64,000 bases of DNA from Kosakonia sp. SMBL-WEM22 (GCF_014490785.1 NZ_CP051488.1:3658001-3722000); one strand, 5' to 3'. Shown: positions 15,638 through 25,211, numbered from the stretch's first letter. Notes: a model not told the origin generated them from the letters alone. Numbers and translations are program-made.

Positions 15638-17635
15638 TCACGCCGAATGTTTCGACAACTCCCGGCGCGCCCACGCACTTTCCGTATACTCATTGAGCGC
15701 GACGTAAAACTCTTCGATGGACAACTTCTCGCGCTGCTCACCTTTCAACAACCCGCCGGGCAGGCTCAGCACAACCTTGCGGTTTTGAGGCTCAAAGATA
15801 AAGTTGCGCACCAGACGGCTGACCACCAGCTTCGGCGGCTGATAGCCTTCGCGCCAGAAGAGATCGATAAACACCCAATCATTAATGCTGCGAATGCCAA
15901 TATTCTCGATGGCGTCAAGCATAAACGGCGCGCTGAGCTGATAGCTCTCAATCCCCTGCGCCGTCAACGTAAAGAGCGGCTGACGTACACGGGTGTACAT
16001 CGTCCAGCTCGCCAGCGCAAAGAGCAGCGTACCGGCCACGAGGCCGAAGATAATCATATCCATCGGGCTGTTGGCCGATGAATCCCATCGAATGCTCAGA
16101 GTGAACACCATCACCGCAGCGGCGGCGCAGAGCAGCGTCAGCCCAACGAAGATCCACAGATTTTTCTTGCGCAGGGAGACCACCAGCGTATCGGTGGCGC
16201 GCGAAGCGAGATCCTTAAGCTCAGACTGATAAGCCTCATAATGAGCGTCAACTTCGCTGGCCATGCCGAGGGTTAACGCCCTGGAGAGCGCAGAAGCGTC
16301 GCGAAACAGGCTGCGCATCCAGAGATAATCTGCTTCCTCAACCGCGCGCGAAGCCTGCGCCATTAGCCTGTCGTCCAGCGGCACTTTTAGCTGTTCAATA
16401 CGCGCACGGGTCGGTGGATGGCTGTCCGTCGGGTGCGCCAGCGCCTCTTCCAGTGATGCGGAGAGATCGAAACGTTCGCCGCTGCGCAGTTCGCTAAAGA
16501 GGCTATGCACCAGATCGTCGGTTGCCAGTTTGCGCTGGAAGAACTGCTCCATCGGCCCCTGAAAGCGCTCATTAAGGGCGGAGAAACGCAGCAGCGATGC
16601 GGCAAGGGCTATCGATGAACTGGTGCGCGCTCCGGCGGCATCTGCTGCCAGCTCACGCACTCGGCTCCAGCCGCTCACCGTTTCGTGGAACTGGCGGAAA
16701 AACCACATGCCAAGATGAATGGTCGGATTCAGCGCCAGACGCTCCAGCCAGCCGCTGCCGCCAACGTCACGGTAGAAGTAGTTAAGGCTGTTCTCCATCC
16801 CGGCATAAAGCCCGGCAAAGTGCAGCGTATAGAGGGTGTCATTGCCGGAGAAGTGCCCCAGCTCGTGACCGATGACCGCTGCCACCTCCTCTTTATTCAT
16901 AAACGCCGCATAGCTGAGCGGGAAGTAGAGGGTATTGCCGGTAAGCCGTTCGCCCTTCTCGATTTGCACCGGGCTTGCGGTGACATAGAAGCCTTCGAAC
17001 AGGCCCACCACAATGTTATCCGGGACTATTGCCTGCCCGCGCTGTGCAAGCTCCCTGACCCAGCGCCAGAGTTCCGGCGCATCGTTTTCGCGCACGGCGG
17101 TGCCGTGTACCTCCATATCCTGTGGCTCAAACAGGGCGAAACACTTTTTCAGCAGGAAGAGGCTCTTCAACACCATAAACAGCAGGGAGCCAATCACCAG
17201 CAGGATGAAGAGCACCAGCTTGATGTTTAACGCGCTCGCGGGCCCCAGGGTGTAGAGCCAGCAGATTTCATACAAGAAGACCGCGATCAGCGCAAAACCG
17301 ATGCAGGACATCACAGTGACCATGATAAAAGGCAGCAGTTTGCGGCAGAGATTAAAGGCGACAATCAGATGATCGGCCGAGATGCGCGCCCTGCGCACGC
17401 TGTAGAAGCAGAGCGCCACCGCGCTGGTGCTGGCAAGCAGCGCCATCAGTGACAGAAAGATACCGGCTTTCGACAGAAAGTGGCGCAGCAGATCGGCCGC
17501 CGCGCTGTGCCCGACGGTGCCATATCGCGTGACCTGGTAGACATAGCCATCATCGATACGAATGTTTTGCCAGCAGGCATAAACCAGCAATAAGAGGGGC
17601 ACGCCGAAGCAGTAGAGCAGAGTTTTTCTGTCCAT
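15638..17635 (-). CDS. M48-family membrane zinc metallopeptidase
   Basis: A 665-aa membrane peptidase. Seen: four or so hydrophobic segments in the first ~170 residues, a catalytic HEXXH in VIGHELGHFSG (about residues 255-259), a downstream third-ligand motif ELAAD (about 326), and two more membrane segments near 490-550, followed by a roughly 110-residue soluble tail. This layout resembles HtpX/Ste24-like M48 enzymes with extra N- and C-terminal regions. No close E. coli K-12 relative is recognised, and K-12 lacks a gene here between sseA and sseB. The target is unknown; a role in envelope protein quality control is only a guess. Transcribed alone, downstream of sseB. Confidence 0.82.
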   Translation of the reverse strand: MDRKTLLYCFGVPLLLLVYACWQNIRIDDGYVYQVTRYGTVGHSAAADLLRHFLSKAGIFLSLMALLASTSAVALCFYSVRRARISADHLIVAFNLCRKLLPFIMVTVMSCIGFALIAVFLYEICWLYTLGPASALNIKLVLFILLVIGSLLFMVLKSLFLLKKCFALFEPQDMEVHGTAVRENDAPELWRWVRELAQRGQAIVPDNIVVGLFEGFYVTASPVQIEKGERLTGNTLYFPLSYAAFMNKEEVAAVIGHELGHFSGNDTLYTLHFAGLYAGMENSLNYFYRDVGGSGWLERLALNPTIHLGMWFFRQFHETVSGWSRVRELAADAAGARTSSSIALAASLLRFSALNERFQGPMEQFFQRKLATDDLVHSLFSELRSGERFDLSASLEEALAHPTDSHPPTRARIEQLKVPLDDRLMAQASRAVEEADYLWMRSLFRDASALSRALTLGMASEVDAHYEAYQSELKDLASRATDTLVVSLRKKNLWIFVGLTLLCAAAAVMVFTLSIRWDSSANSPMDMIIFGLVAGTLLFALASWTMYTRVRQPLFTLTAQGIESYQLSAPFMLDAIENIGIRSINDWVFIDLFWREGYQPPKLVVSRLVRNFIFEPQNRKVVLSLPGGLLKGEQREKLSIEEFYVALNEYTESAWARRELSKHSA

Positions 17636-17717
17636 AACCTTAACCGTAAAGAAACGTAAAAGCGCACCCTACCACAGGGATGGGCTGAATACATTCCCCA
17701 CGAATTTAGGGGGGTAA

Positions 17718-17736
17718 GCGGTACGGGGCGTACCGC
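17718..17736 (-). terminator. Hairpin after sseB (terminator candidate)
   Basis: Perfect 8-base arms GCGGTACG / CGTACCGC enclose a 3-base loop, starting nine bases past the sseB stop. No U-tract follows on the minus strand, so termination is uncertain. Confidence 0.35.
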
Positions 17737-17744
17737 CTGAGACG

Positions 17745-18521
17745 TTAGATAATGCGGTTGGTTTTGAAATCGCGCAGGAAGCTGCCCCAGCGGCGCTCGT
17801 AGAACGGGGTGATGTGCGCCAGCATAAAGTGGCTGATGCCCTTCTCGCCTTCGGCGACCTGGCAGATATCAACTGGCTCATCGCCCGGCAGCGTATCGGT
17901 CGCCACGCTGCCCGCGGCATGGATGATCTCTTCGATATCGCCTTCGGCTTCGATGCCAATTAACAGGTTCGCCTGCGCATCGGCCTGCTCTTTGATGGAG
18001 CAGATAAAGGCGCGTTTGACGGTTTTAATACTTTTGAACAGCGTGGTCAGGGAGTCGACCATCTGCGCGGGCGGCTCGGCAACTTCCGAGAGCAGCAGCG
18101 CGGTACCGCCTTCAAGCACCTCTTGCTGGCTGAGCGGGCTGCCCTCTTCGCCAACCAGATGGCTGATTTCACGCGGAGTGAACTCTTTGCCGGTCGGGAG
18201 CTTAGCGTTAAGGAACAGGGTTTCGCCGAGGGTCATTTCAAACAGCGTGCGCGCGGGCATCACCACAAAAGCCTGCTCGTCGTCGATCGCCTGTTGCAGC
18301 GCCGCGAGGGAGGTGAAAAAGGGGATCACCGAAGTGCCGTCATCTTTTTCCCAGTGCTGGATATCGAGCGCGCTCTCCTCCACCACCGCTTCGCCTTCTG
18401 CGGCGTTGCCTGGCACCCAGACGGTAGAGTCGAGCAGCGTGCGGAAAAAGGCCGGACGGTAAGCGGGTTCGGTCGCCGCCTGCTCAAGCAGGGTTTCTAA
18501 TTCGTTTTTCGTTTCGGACAT
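17745..18521 (-). CDS. sseB: SseB family protein (enhanced serine sensitivity)
   Basis: A cytoplasmic protein named from the serine-sensitivity phenotype seen when it is overproduced in E. coli; its biochemical role is not established. The 258-aa sequence is collinear with E. coli SseB, from MSETKNELE to the C-terminal ERRWGSFLRDFK. It has the SseB N-terminal domain and the C-terminal SseB_C domain. The next gene upstream on the same strand is pepB, from which it is separated by three REP elements, so the two are probably transcribed apart. Confidence 0.95.
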   Translation of the reverse strand: MSETKNELETLLEQAATEPAYRPAFFRTLLDSTVWVPGNAAEGEAVVEESALDIQHWEKDDGTSVIPFFTSLAALQQAIDDEQAFVVMPARTLFEMTLGETLFLNAKLPTGKEFTPREISHLVGEEGSPLSQQEVLEGGTALLLSEVAEPPAQMVDSLTTLFKSIKTVKRAFICSIKEQADAQANLLIGIEAEGDIEEIIHAAGSVATDTLPGDEPVDICQVAEGEKGISHFMLAHITPFYERRWGSFLRDFKTNRII

Positions 18522-18569
18522 AGGATCTCTGGTTCGTTTTCGTGCGTCATCGCGCCCGGGTTTCGCGTA

Positions 18570-18731
18570 TTGCCGGATGGCGGCGTAAACGCCTTATCCG
18601 GCCTACGTATCCGGCGGCAATCTGTAGCTCCGGGGCCGCTTTCTTGCCGGATGGCGGCGTAAACGCCTTATCCGGCCTACATTTCGCAAGGTGCGGCTTT
18701 TGTAGGCCGGATAAGCGCAGCGCCATCCGGC
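18570..18731. repeat. Three REP elements between sseB and pepB
   Basis: TTGCCGGATGGCGGCGTAAA-type REPs at about 18570-18607 and 18644-18680 are in one orientation, and a third at 18701-18731 (GTAGGCCGGATAAGCGCAG) is inverted. They form a BIME that ends eight bases from the pepB stop and can act as an mRNA-stabilising 3' structure. Confidence 0.88.
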
Positions 18732-18738
18732 ACACCGC

Positions 18739-20025
18739 TTACTCGGCGGTCAACAGATTGGCAACGGTGCGCACACCCAACCCAGTCGCACCGGCGGCCC
18801 ACTGCTCAACGGCGGATTTACGGTAGGTCGCCGAGCAGTCGATATGCAGCCAGCCCTGCTGATAGTTTTCCACAAAGTGCGACAGGAAACCGGCGGCGGT
18901 GCTCGCCCCTGCCGGGAAGGCCGCGCTGGCGGTGTTGTTCAGCTCGGCAAAGTTGGACGGCAGCTGGTGACGGTGGAACTCCGCCAGCGGCAGACGCCAG
19001 AACGGCTCGTTTTCCGCCGCCGCGCTGTTAAGCAGGCGGCCCGCCAGCGCGTCATCAAAGCTGAACAGCGCATGGTAATCATTGCCCAGCGCAGTTTTCG
19101 CCGCCCCGGTCAGGGTCGCGGCATCGATAATCAGCTGCGGTTTTTGCGCGCAGGCATCAATCAGGCCATCCGCCAGCACCAGACGCCCTTCCGCGTCGGT
19201 GTTCATCACCTCAACTTTTTTACCGTTGCGGTAGTGAATAATATCGCCCAGCTTAAACGCATTGCCGCTGACCATGTTGTCAGCACAGCAGAGCCAGAGC
19301 TTAACGCGCTTGTTCAGGCCGCGATTGATGGCAAATGCCAGCGCACCGGTCACCAGCGCCGCGCCGCCCATATCGGATTTCATCGAATCCATAAATGCGC
19401 TCTGCTTCAGGCTGTAGCCGCCGGTATCAAAGGTGATGCCTTTGCCCACCAGCGCGGCGTAGACCGGCGCATCCGGGTTACCGGTCGGGTTGTAATCGAG
19501 TGCCAGCAGCACCGGCGGACGCTCGGAGCCGCGCCCTACGGTATGCAGCCCCATGTAGTTCTGCTCGCGCAGATCTTCACCTTTGGTGATGCGGTAAGAC
19601 ACATTGTCGCCGCCAACGCTGAAGAGCAGATCGACCGCGCGCTGTGCCAGCTGCTCCGGCCCTAGCTCTTCCGCCGAGGCGTTGATGGTGTCGCGCACCC
19701 AGTCGATCACTTTCAGGCGGCTATCCAGCTCTTTCTGCTGCGCTTCATCCAGCTGCGCCCACTCAACCTTACGCGTCCCTTTTGGCCCCTTATAGCCAGA
19801 CCAGAACGCCCAGCTGCGATCCGCATCCCACCCTTCGCCGCTCAGGGCTACGTGTTTGATGCCGAGGCCGTCGATTTTGCGCGCCGCGCGCTGAATCAGC
19901 CCCAGATCGTCCTTGCCGGTTAAGTGCAGTGCGATGCCGTCGTTGTTGATGCTGTAGGCTGCTTTTTCACCCCAGCGCGCGTCAGCGGGCTGCGTGGTGA
20001 GGGTGACTTTCATAGCTTCTGTCAT
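18739..20025 (-). CDS. pepB: Aminopeptidase B (peptidase B, M17)
   Basis: Cytosolic leucyl-aminopeptidase-family (M17) hexamer using two metal ions. Seen: the metal-binding signature NTDAEGRLVLADGL, KGITFDTGGYSLK and the SDMGGAA segment. At 428 aa it is collinear with E. coli PepB (427). The start is the ATG at 20023-20025 (MTEAMKVTLTTQ); an upstream in-frame start would add 17 residues that run into the isc terminator region. A terminator at 20088-20118 separates it from the isc operon upstream. Confidence 0.96.
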   Translation of the reverse strand: MTEAMKVTLTTQPADARWGEKAAYSINNDGIALHLTGKDDLGLIQRAARKIDGLGIKHVALSGEGWDADRSWAFWSGYKGPKGTRKVEWAQLDEAQQKELDSRLKVIDWVRDTINASAEELGPEQLAQRAVDLLFSVGGDNVSYRITKGEDLREQNYMGLHTVGRGSERPPVLLALDYNPTGNPDAPVYAALVGKGITFDTGGYSLKQSAFMDSMKSDMGGAALVTGALAFAINRGLNKRVKLWLCCADNMVSGNAFKLGDIIHYRNGKKVEVMNTDAEGRLVLADGLIDACAQKPQLIIDAATLTGAAKTALGNDYHALFSFDDALAGRLLNSAAAENEPFWRLPLAEFHRHQLPSNFAELNNTASAAFPAGASTAAGFLSHFVENYQQGWLHIDCSATYRKSAVEQWAAGATGLGVRTVANLLTAE

Positions 20026-20087
20026 TCTTTTTATCCTTTTCACACTCGCCGGAGGGCAGACGCCTGCTCCGGCCAACGGTTGTGTCC

Positions 20088-20118
20088 ATAAAAACGGGCC
20101 ACCCGAAGGCAGCCCGTT
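20088..20118 (-). terminator. Rho-independent terminator of the isc operon
   Basis: Arms AACGGGC (20093-20099) and GCCCGTT (20112-20118) are followed on the minus strand by a five-base T run. It begins seven bases past the iscX stop and lies before pepB. Confidence 0.8.
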
Positions 20119-20124
20119 TGATGA

Positions 20125-20325
20125 TTATGCTGCTTCGTCTAACCAGACTAGCAGAATCGCTTCAAGAATTTTTTCATTCGATGCCGCCGGATCGTCATCA
20201 AACTCTTCCAGCTCGCAGATCCACTGATGCATATCGGTGAAACGTACGGTGGTCGGGTCCACATCCGGGCGGCTGTCATACAGCGCCTCGCCGATTTCAC
20301 GGCTGTCTGTCCACTTCAGCCCCAT
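20125..20325 (-). CDS. iscX: Fe-S cluster assembly protein IscX
   Basis: Small acidic 66-aa protein that binds iron and IscS and tunes cluster assembly. Seen: MGLKWTDSREIGEALYD at the start and the acidic tail ending WLDEAA, as in E. coli IscX. The ATG at 20323-20325 follows the fdx stop region by one base, so it is the last, translationally coupled gene of the isc operon. A longer in-frame upstream extension is non-homologous and was not used. Confidence 0.96.
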   Translation of the reverse strand: MGLKWTDSREIGEALYDSRPDVDPTTVRFTDMHQWICELEEFDDDPAASNEKILEAILLVWLDEAA

Positions 20326-20326
20326 C

Positions 20327-20662
20327 TTAGTGCTCCCGCGCGTGGTTGATGGTGTAACGCGGGATTTCGACCACCAGATCTTCATCGGTGACGCGCGCCT
20401 GGCAGCCTAAACGGCTCTCCGGCTCCAGACCCCAGGCTTTATCCAGCATGTCATCTTCGTCTTCGCTGCTTTCCGGCAGCGAGTCGAACCCTTCACGCAC
20501 CACACAGTGGCAGGTGGTGCAGGCGCAGGATTTTTCACAGGCGTGTTCAATCTCAATGCCGCCGCGCAGGGCGACATCCAGAATCGTTTCACCGCTCTTA
20601 GCTTCCAGAACTGCGCCATCCGGACAGAGGTCCTGATGAGGCAGAAAAACAATTTTAGGCAT
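20327..20662 (-). CDS. fdx: Isc-type [2Fe-2S] ferredoxin
   Basis: Electron donor for Fe-S cluster assembly. Seen: four cluster cysteines within CEKSCACTTCH and the later C in RLGCQARVTDED, in adrenodoxin-type spacing. At 111 aa it matches E. coli Fdx. It lies one base after hscA and one base before iscX in the operon. Confidence 0.97.
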   Translation of the reverse strand: MPKIVFLPHQDLCPDGAVLEAKSGETILDVALRGGIEIEHACEKSCACTTCHCVVREGFDSLPESSEDEDDMLDKAWGLEPESRLGCQARVTDEDLVVEIPRYTINHAREH

Positions 20663-20663
20663 A

Positions 20664-22514
20664 TTAAACCTCGTCGACGGAATGGCCTTTTAATGCGCTG
20701 CGTACGGATTGGTCCATACGACGCGCGGCAAATTCCTGGGTTTGTTTATCTACATTTTTAATGGCGTGTTCGATAGCGTCGGTATCATCGGTCTCGGCAA
20801 CCGCGCGCAGCTGCGCGACCCCCTCGTCGATCTCCGCCCGCTCTGCGGCGCTTAACAGCGCGGCATCCGCGGCGAGCGCACTGGTCACACTCTCCAGCAC
20901 GCGCGCGGCTTCCACTTTCTGTTCCGCCAGCATGCGCGCTTTCACGTCCTGCTCGGCGAAACTCATGGAGTCTTTAATCATGTCGGCGATTTCACCGTCG
21001 GTCAGCCCGTAAGAGGGTTTTACCTGGATGGAGGCTTCGACACCGGTCGATTTCTCCATCGCCGTGACGCTCAGTAGGCCATCGGCATCCACCTGGAAGG
21101 TGACGCGAATATGCGCCCCGCCCGCCGGCATCGCCGGGATGCCCCGCAGTGAGAAACGCGCCAGCGAGCGGCAGTCGCTCACCAGTTCACGCTCGCCCTG
21201 CATCACGTGGATCGACATTGCGGTTTGCCCATCTTTGAAGGTGGTGAACTCCTGCGCGCGCGCCACCGGAATAGTGGTGTTACGCGGGATCACCTTCTCG
21301 ACCAGGCCGCCCATCGTCTCCAGCCCCAGCGACAGCGGGATGACATCCAGCAGCAGCATTTCGCTGTCCGGCTTGTTGCCAACCAGAATATCGGCCTGGA
21401 TAGCCGCGCCAATGGCGACCACTTTATCCGGGTCGATGGAGGTGAGCGGCGTGCGGCCAAAGAAGTCGCCGACACGTTCGCGCACCAGCGGCACGCGGGT
21501 CGACCCGCCGACCATCACCACTTCCAGCACCTCGTCCGCTTCGACGCCCGCATCTTTCAGGGCGCGGCGGCAGGAGAGCAGCGTGCGTTTTACCAGTGGC
21601 GTAATCAGCGCGTCGAACTGTTCACGGGTGATTTCACCCTGCCAGCCCGCCACATTGACCGCCACGCGGTCGGCATCGCTCAGAGCGATTTTGGCGGCAA
21701 TTGCCGCGTCCAGCAGTTCGCGCTGCTGACGGGCGTCGCTCCGTTCGGAGATGCCCGCCTGCTCGCAGATAAAGTCCGCCAGCAGGTGGTCGAAATCATC
21801 GCCGCCAAGCGCAGAGTCACCGCCGGTGGCCAGCACTTCAAACACGCCGCGGCTCAGGCGCAGAATCGAGATATCAAAGGTACCGCCGCCCAGATCGTAG
21901 ACGGCAATGACGCCCTCTTTACCGGAGTCGAGACCGTAGGCGATCGCCGCCGCCGTCGGTTCGTTCAGCAGGCGCAGCACGTGCAGGCCCGCCAGACGCG
22001 CGGCGTCTTTGGTGCCCTGGCGCTGAGCGTCATCAAAATAGGCGGGCACGGTGATCACGACGCCATCCAGCTCGCCAGCCAACGATTCTTGCGCGCGGGC
22101 GGCAAGGGCTTTGAGGATATCGGCGGAGACGCGGATCGGGTTAACCAGACCGGCGCGGGTGACAATCATCGGCAGGCCGTTTTCGCTCGCCTGAAACTGC
22201 CACGGCAGGTGCGGGTAGCGCGCCTGGATATCGGCAAGACTGCGGCCCATCAGGCGTTTTACCGAGCTGATGGTGTTGACCGAATCGAGCGCGGCGTTGT
22301 TGCGCGCATCAAAACCAACCACGTGGCTTTCAGCCTGATAGTGGACGACAGAGGGGAGCAGATGGCGCCCCGCGCTGTCGGCCAGCGTTTCCGCCTGGCC
22401 GCTACGTACCGTCGCCACCAGCGAGTTGGTGGTCCCGAGGTCGATGCCTGCCGCCAGCCGACGCTGGTGCGGCGCGGCGCTCAGACCCGGTTCACTGATT
22501 TGTAATAAGGCCAT
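20664..22514 (-). CDS. hscA: Fe-S assembly chaperone HscA (Hsp70 class)
   Basis: Specialised DnaK homologue that binds the LPPVK motif of IscU and drives cluster transfer with its co-chaperone HscB. Seen: the ATPase-domain motifs GIDLGTTNSLVA, AVYDLGGGTFDIS and VGGSTRVPLV, then a substrate-binding domain and an alpha-helical lid. The 616-aa length equals E. coli HscA. It starts 17 bases after hscB and is followed by fdx after one base. Confidence 0.97.
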   Translation of the reverse strand: MALLQISEPGLSAAPHQRRLAAGIDLGTTNSLVATVRSGQAETLADSAGRHLLPSVVHYQAESHVVGFDARNNAALDSVNTISSVKRLMGRSLADIQARYPHLPWQFQASENGLPMIVTRAGLVNPIRVSADILKALAARAQESLAGELDGVVITVPAYFDDAQRQGTKDAARLAGLHVLRLLNEPTAAAIAYGLDSGKEGVIAVYDLGGGTFDISILRLSRGVFEVLATGGDSALGGDDFDHLLADFICEQAGISERSDARQQRELLDAAIAAKIALSDADRVAVNVAGWQGEITREQFDALITPLVKRTLLSCRRALKDAGVEADEVLEVVMVGGSTRVPLVRERVGDFFGRTPLTSIDPDKVVAIGAAIQADILVGNKPDSEMLLLDVIPLSLGLETMGGLVEKVIPRNTTIPVARAQEFTTFKDGQTAMSIHVMQGERELVSDCRSLARFSLRGIPAMPAGGAHIRVTFQVDADGLLSVTAMEKSTGVEASIQVKPSYGLTDGEIADMIKDSMSFAEQDVKARMLAEQKVEAARVLESVTSALAADAALLSAAERAEIDEGVAQLRAVAETDDTDAIEHAIKNVDKQTQEFAARRMDQSVRSALKGHSVDEV

Positions 22515-22531
22515 GATGTGCTTCCAGAAAT

Positions 22532-23047
22532 TTAAAAACCGAGCAGTTTTTCTTCGAGTTGTTCTGTTGAGCTGCGCAGTTTATCGAGAAAACGTAGTTT
22601 ACGCACGGTATCCGCCGCCGTCTCCCACGCTTGTGCATCAAGTTGTTCAACCATCTGCTGGTGACGTGCGTCATACATGCCTTTGATGCGCGCCTGAAAT
22701 GCTTCCAGACGGGCGGCATCTTCAGCCTGGGCAATCTCATCCAGCTCTTCGCGCAGCTCCAGCTGCTCCATCAGGAAAGCGGTGTCGCGCACGGTGTGCT
22801 GTTCAGAGGCCAGATCGAAGCCATGGAGCGAGAGCAGATACTCTGCGCGCGTCAGCGGATGACGCAGGGTTTGCCAGGCCTGATTGATGGTCGCGGATTG
22901 CTGTACGGCGGCCAGTTGCTCAGACTGCGGCTGGCTGGCGAAGCGATCGGGGTGGAACTGCCGTTGCAGATCCTGGAAACGCGTGGCCAGTGCCTGGGTG
23001 TCGAGCGGGTACTGGGCCGGCAACCCAAAGAGGGTGAAGTAATCCAT
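22532..23047 (-). CDS. hscB: Co-chaperone HscB (J-domain protein)
   Basis: Delivers IscU to HscA and stimulates its ATPase. Seen: an N-terminal J domain with the HPD motif in QFHPDRF and a C-terminal three-helix IscU-binding domain. At 171 aa it matches E. coli HscB. The start is the ATG at 23045-23047 (MDYFTLFGL); twenty further in-frame upstream codons lack homology. Confidence 0.97.
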   Translation of the reverse strand: MDYFTLFGLPAQYPLDTQALATRFQDLQRQFHPDRFASQPQSEQLAAVQQSATINQAWQTLRHPLTRAEYLLSLHGFDLASEQHTVRDTAFLMEQLELREELDEIAQAEDAARLEAFQARIKGMYDARHQQMVEQLDAQAWETAADTVRKLRFLDKLRSSTEQLEEKLLGF

Positions 23048-23119
23048 AACAATTCCGGGTATGCAATCGTAACAAACCCCACGCGCAGGCAGCTGCGGTG
23101 GGGTCATCGTCAGAGGCGA

Positions 23120-23443
23120 TTAGACGTGGAAGCTTTCGCCACAACCGCACTCATCTTTCACGTTCGGGTTGGTGAACTTAAACCCTTCGTTGAGGCCTTC
23201 TTTTACGAAGTCCAGCTGAGTGCCGTCGAGGAACTGCAGGCTTTTGCCGTCAACCACTACCTTCACGCCTTTGTCTTCGAACACCGTATCTTCATCGTTC
23301 GGTGCGTCGACAAATTCCAGCACGTAAGCCATACCAGAACAACCGGAGGTTCTCACCCCCAGGCGCAGGCCAAACCCTTTACCACGGTTGGCCAGGAAGG
23401 CATTTACTCGCGCGGCGGCACTGTCGCTGAGGCTAATGGACAT
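23120..23443 (-). CDS. iscA: Iron-sulfur carrier protein IscA
   Basis: A-type carrier that passes iron or clusters to apoproteins. Seen: the three conserved cysteines, one in SGCSGMAY and two in the C-terminal CGCGESF. The 107-aa length is standard. It lies between iscU (17 bases upstream) and hscB. Confidence 0.97.
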   Translation of the reverse strand: MSISLSDSAAARVNAFLANRGKGFGLRLGVRTSGCSGMAYVLEFVDAPNDEDTVFEDKGVKVVVDGKSLQFLDGTQLDFVKEGLNEGFKFTNPNVKDECGCGESFHV

Positions 23444-23460
23444 GACAACAACCTCCTGCC

Positions 23461-23847
23461 TTATTTCGCGTCTTGTTTACTTTTGTAATCCGCAATCGCG
23501 GCTTTAATCGCATCTTCTGCCAGGATAGAGCAGTGGATTTTAACCGGCGGCAGTTCCAGCTCTTCGGCGATATCAGTGTTCTTGATCGCCTGCGCTTCGT
23601 CCAGAGACTTGCCCTTCACCCACTCGGTGACCAGCGAGCTGGACGCGATGGCGGAGCCACAGCCGTAGGTTTTGAAACGCGCGTCTTCGATAATGCCTTT
23701 ATCGTTAACTTTGATCTGCAGTTTCATCACATCGCCACACGCCGGTGCGCCAACCATGCCGCTACCGATGCTGTTGTCGCCGTTGTCGAACGAGCCAACG
23801 TTGCGCGGGTTTTCGTAGTGATCGATTACTTTTTCGCTATAAGCCAT
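23461..23847 (-). CDS. iscU: Fe-S cluster scaffold IscU
   Basis: Scaffold on which [2Fe-2S] clusters are built from IscS-derived sulfur. Seen: the three ligand cysteines in GAPACGDV, YGCGSAIAS and HCSILAED, and the HscA-binding LPPVK directly before the last Cys. The 128 aa are almost identical to E. coli IscU. Confidence 0.98.
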   Translation of the reverse strand: MAYSEKVIDHYENPRNVGSFDNGDNSIGSGMVGAPACGDVMKLQIKVNDKGIIEDARFKTYGCGSAIASSSLVTEWVKGKSLDEAQAIKNTDIAEELELPPVKIHCSILAEDAIKAAIADYKSKQDAK

Positions 23848-23877
23848 TTTTTATTCTCCTGTGTGCGCAACCTAAAA

Positions 23878-25092
23878 TTAATGATGAGCCCATTCGATGG
23901 ATTCGAGATCCACGCCCTGCTTGAACATCTCCCACAGCGGAGAGAGATCGCGCAGACGGCCGATGGATTTGCGGACCAGCTCGATGGTGTAGTCAATCTC
24001 TTCTTCAGTGGTGAAACGCCCTAAAGAGAAACGGATGGAGCTGTGCGCCAGTTCATCATTCATGCCCAACGCGCGCAGCACGTAGGACGGTTCCAGGCTT
24101 GCAGAGGTACAGGCTGAACCAGAAGAGACAGCCAGATCTTTCAGCGCCATGATCAGCGACTCGCCTTCAACGTAGTTAAAGCTGACGTTGAGGATGTTCG
24201 GTGCGCCGTGCTCAAGATCGCCGTTCAGATAGACTTCTTCGATATCGTTGATGCCGTTCCACAGACGGTTGCGCAGCACGCGCAGACGCGCCATTTCGCT
24301 CTCCATCTCTTCTTTCGCGATACGGTAAGCTTCGCCCATGCCGACGATCTGGTGAACAGGCAGAGTACCGGAACGCATGCCGCGCTCGTGACCGCCGCCG
24401 TGCATCTGCGCTTCGATACGGATACGCGGTTTACGCTGTACGTAGAGCGCGCCGATACCTTTCGGACCGTAGATTTTATGACCGGAGAAAGACATCAGAT
24501 CGACTTTCAGCTGGCTCAGATCGATCGGCAGTTTGCCAACGCTCTGGGTAGCATCAACGTGGTAGATAATGCCGCGCGCACGGCACATTTCGCCGATGGC
24601 CGCGATATCCTGCACCACGCCGATTTCGTTATTCACATGCATGATAGAGACGATGATGGTGTCGTCACGCATCGCCGCTTCAAGTTCTTTCAGATCGATA
24701 ATGCCGTTGCGCTGCGGGGCGAGGTAAGTCACTTCAAACCCTTCGCGCTCAAGCTGGCGACAGGTGTCCAGCACGGCTTTGTGTTCGGTTTTGCTGGTGA
24801 TGATGTGCTTGCCTTTTTTCTGGTAGAAATTGGCAGCACCTTTAATCGCCAGGTTGTCGGATTCGGTTGCACCGGAGGTGAAGACGATTTCGCGCGGGTC
24901 AGCGCCGACCAGTTCAGCAATCTGGTTGCGGGCGATATCTACCGCCTCTTCAGCCTGCCAGCCGAAACGGTGCGAACGGGAAGCAGGGTTACCAAAGGTC
25001 CCGTCCAGGGTGAGAAACTGCATCATTTTCTCGGCAACACGCGGATCCACCGGCGTGGTTGCGGAGTAGTCGAGATAGATCGGTAATTTCAT
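23878..25092 (-). CDS. iscS: Cysteine desulfurase IscS
   Basis: PLP enzyme that supplies sulfur for Fe-S clusters, thiolated tRNAs and other cofactors. Seen: the PLP lysine in SFSGHKIYGPKG and the mobile persulfide Cys in SGSACTSASLEPSYVL. At 404 aa it matches the E. coli protein. It is separated from iscR by 119 bp; in E. coli RyhB acts at this junction, but no base-pairing was worked out here. Confidence 0.98.
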   Translation of the reverse strand: MKLPIYLDYSATTPVDPRVAEKMMQFLTLDGTFGNPASRSHRFGWQAEEAVDIARNQIAELVGADPREIVFTSGATESDNLAIKGAANFYQKKGKHIITSKTEHKAVLDTCRQLEREGFEVTYLAPQRNGIIDLKELEAAMRDDTIIVSIMHVNNEIGVVQDIAAIGEMCRARGIIYHVDATQSVGKLPIDLSQLKVDLMSFSGHKIYGPKGIGALYVQRKPRIRIEAQMHGGGHERGMRSGTLPVHQIVGMGEAYRIAKEEMESEMARLRVLRNRLWNGINDIEEVYLNGDLEHGAPNILNVSFNYVEGESLIMALKDLAVSSGSACTSASLEPSYVLRALGMNDELAHSSIRFSLGRFTTEEEIDYTIELVRKSIGRLRDLSPLWEMFKQGVDLESIEWAHH

Positions 25093-25211
25093 TGCTCTTT
25101 AAACTCCGTACATCGCTCTAATGCAAGGAATCAGGCAACCGGCTGGATGTACGACCGTGTTAACAGGGCATCAGTCGATGCCCTGGCCCGATTCTGAATT
25201 CAGTTTAATTA

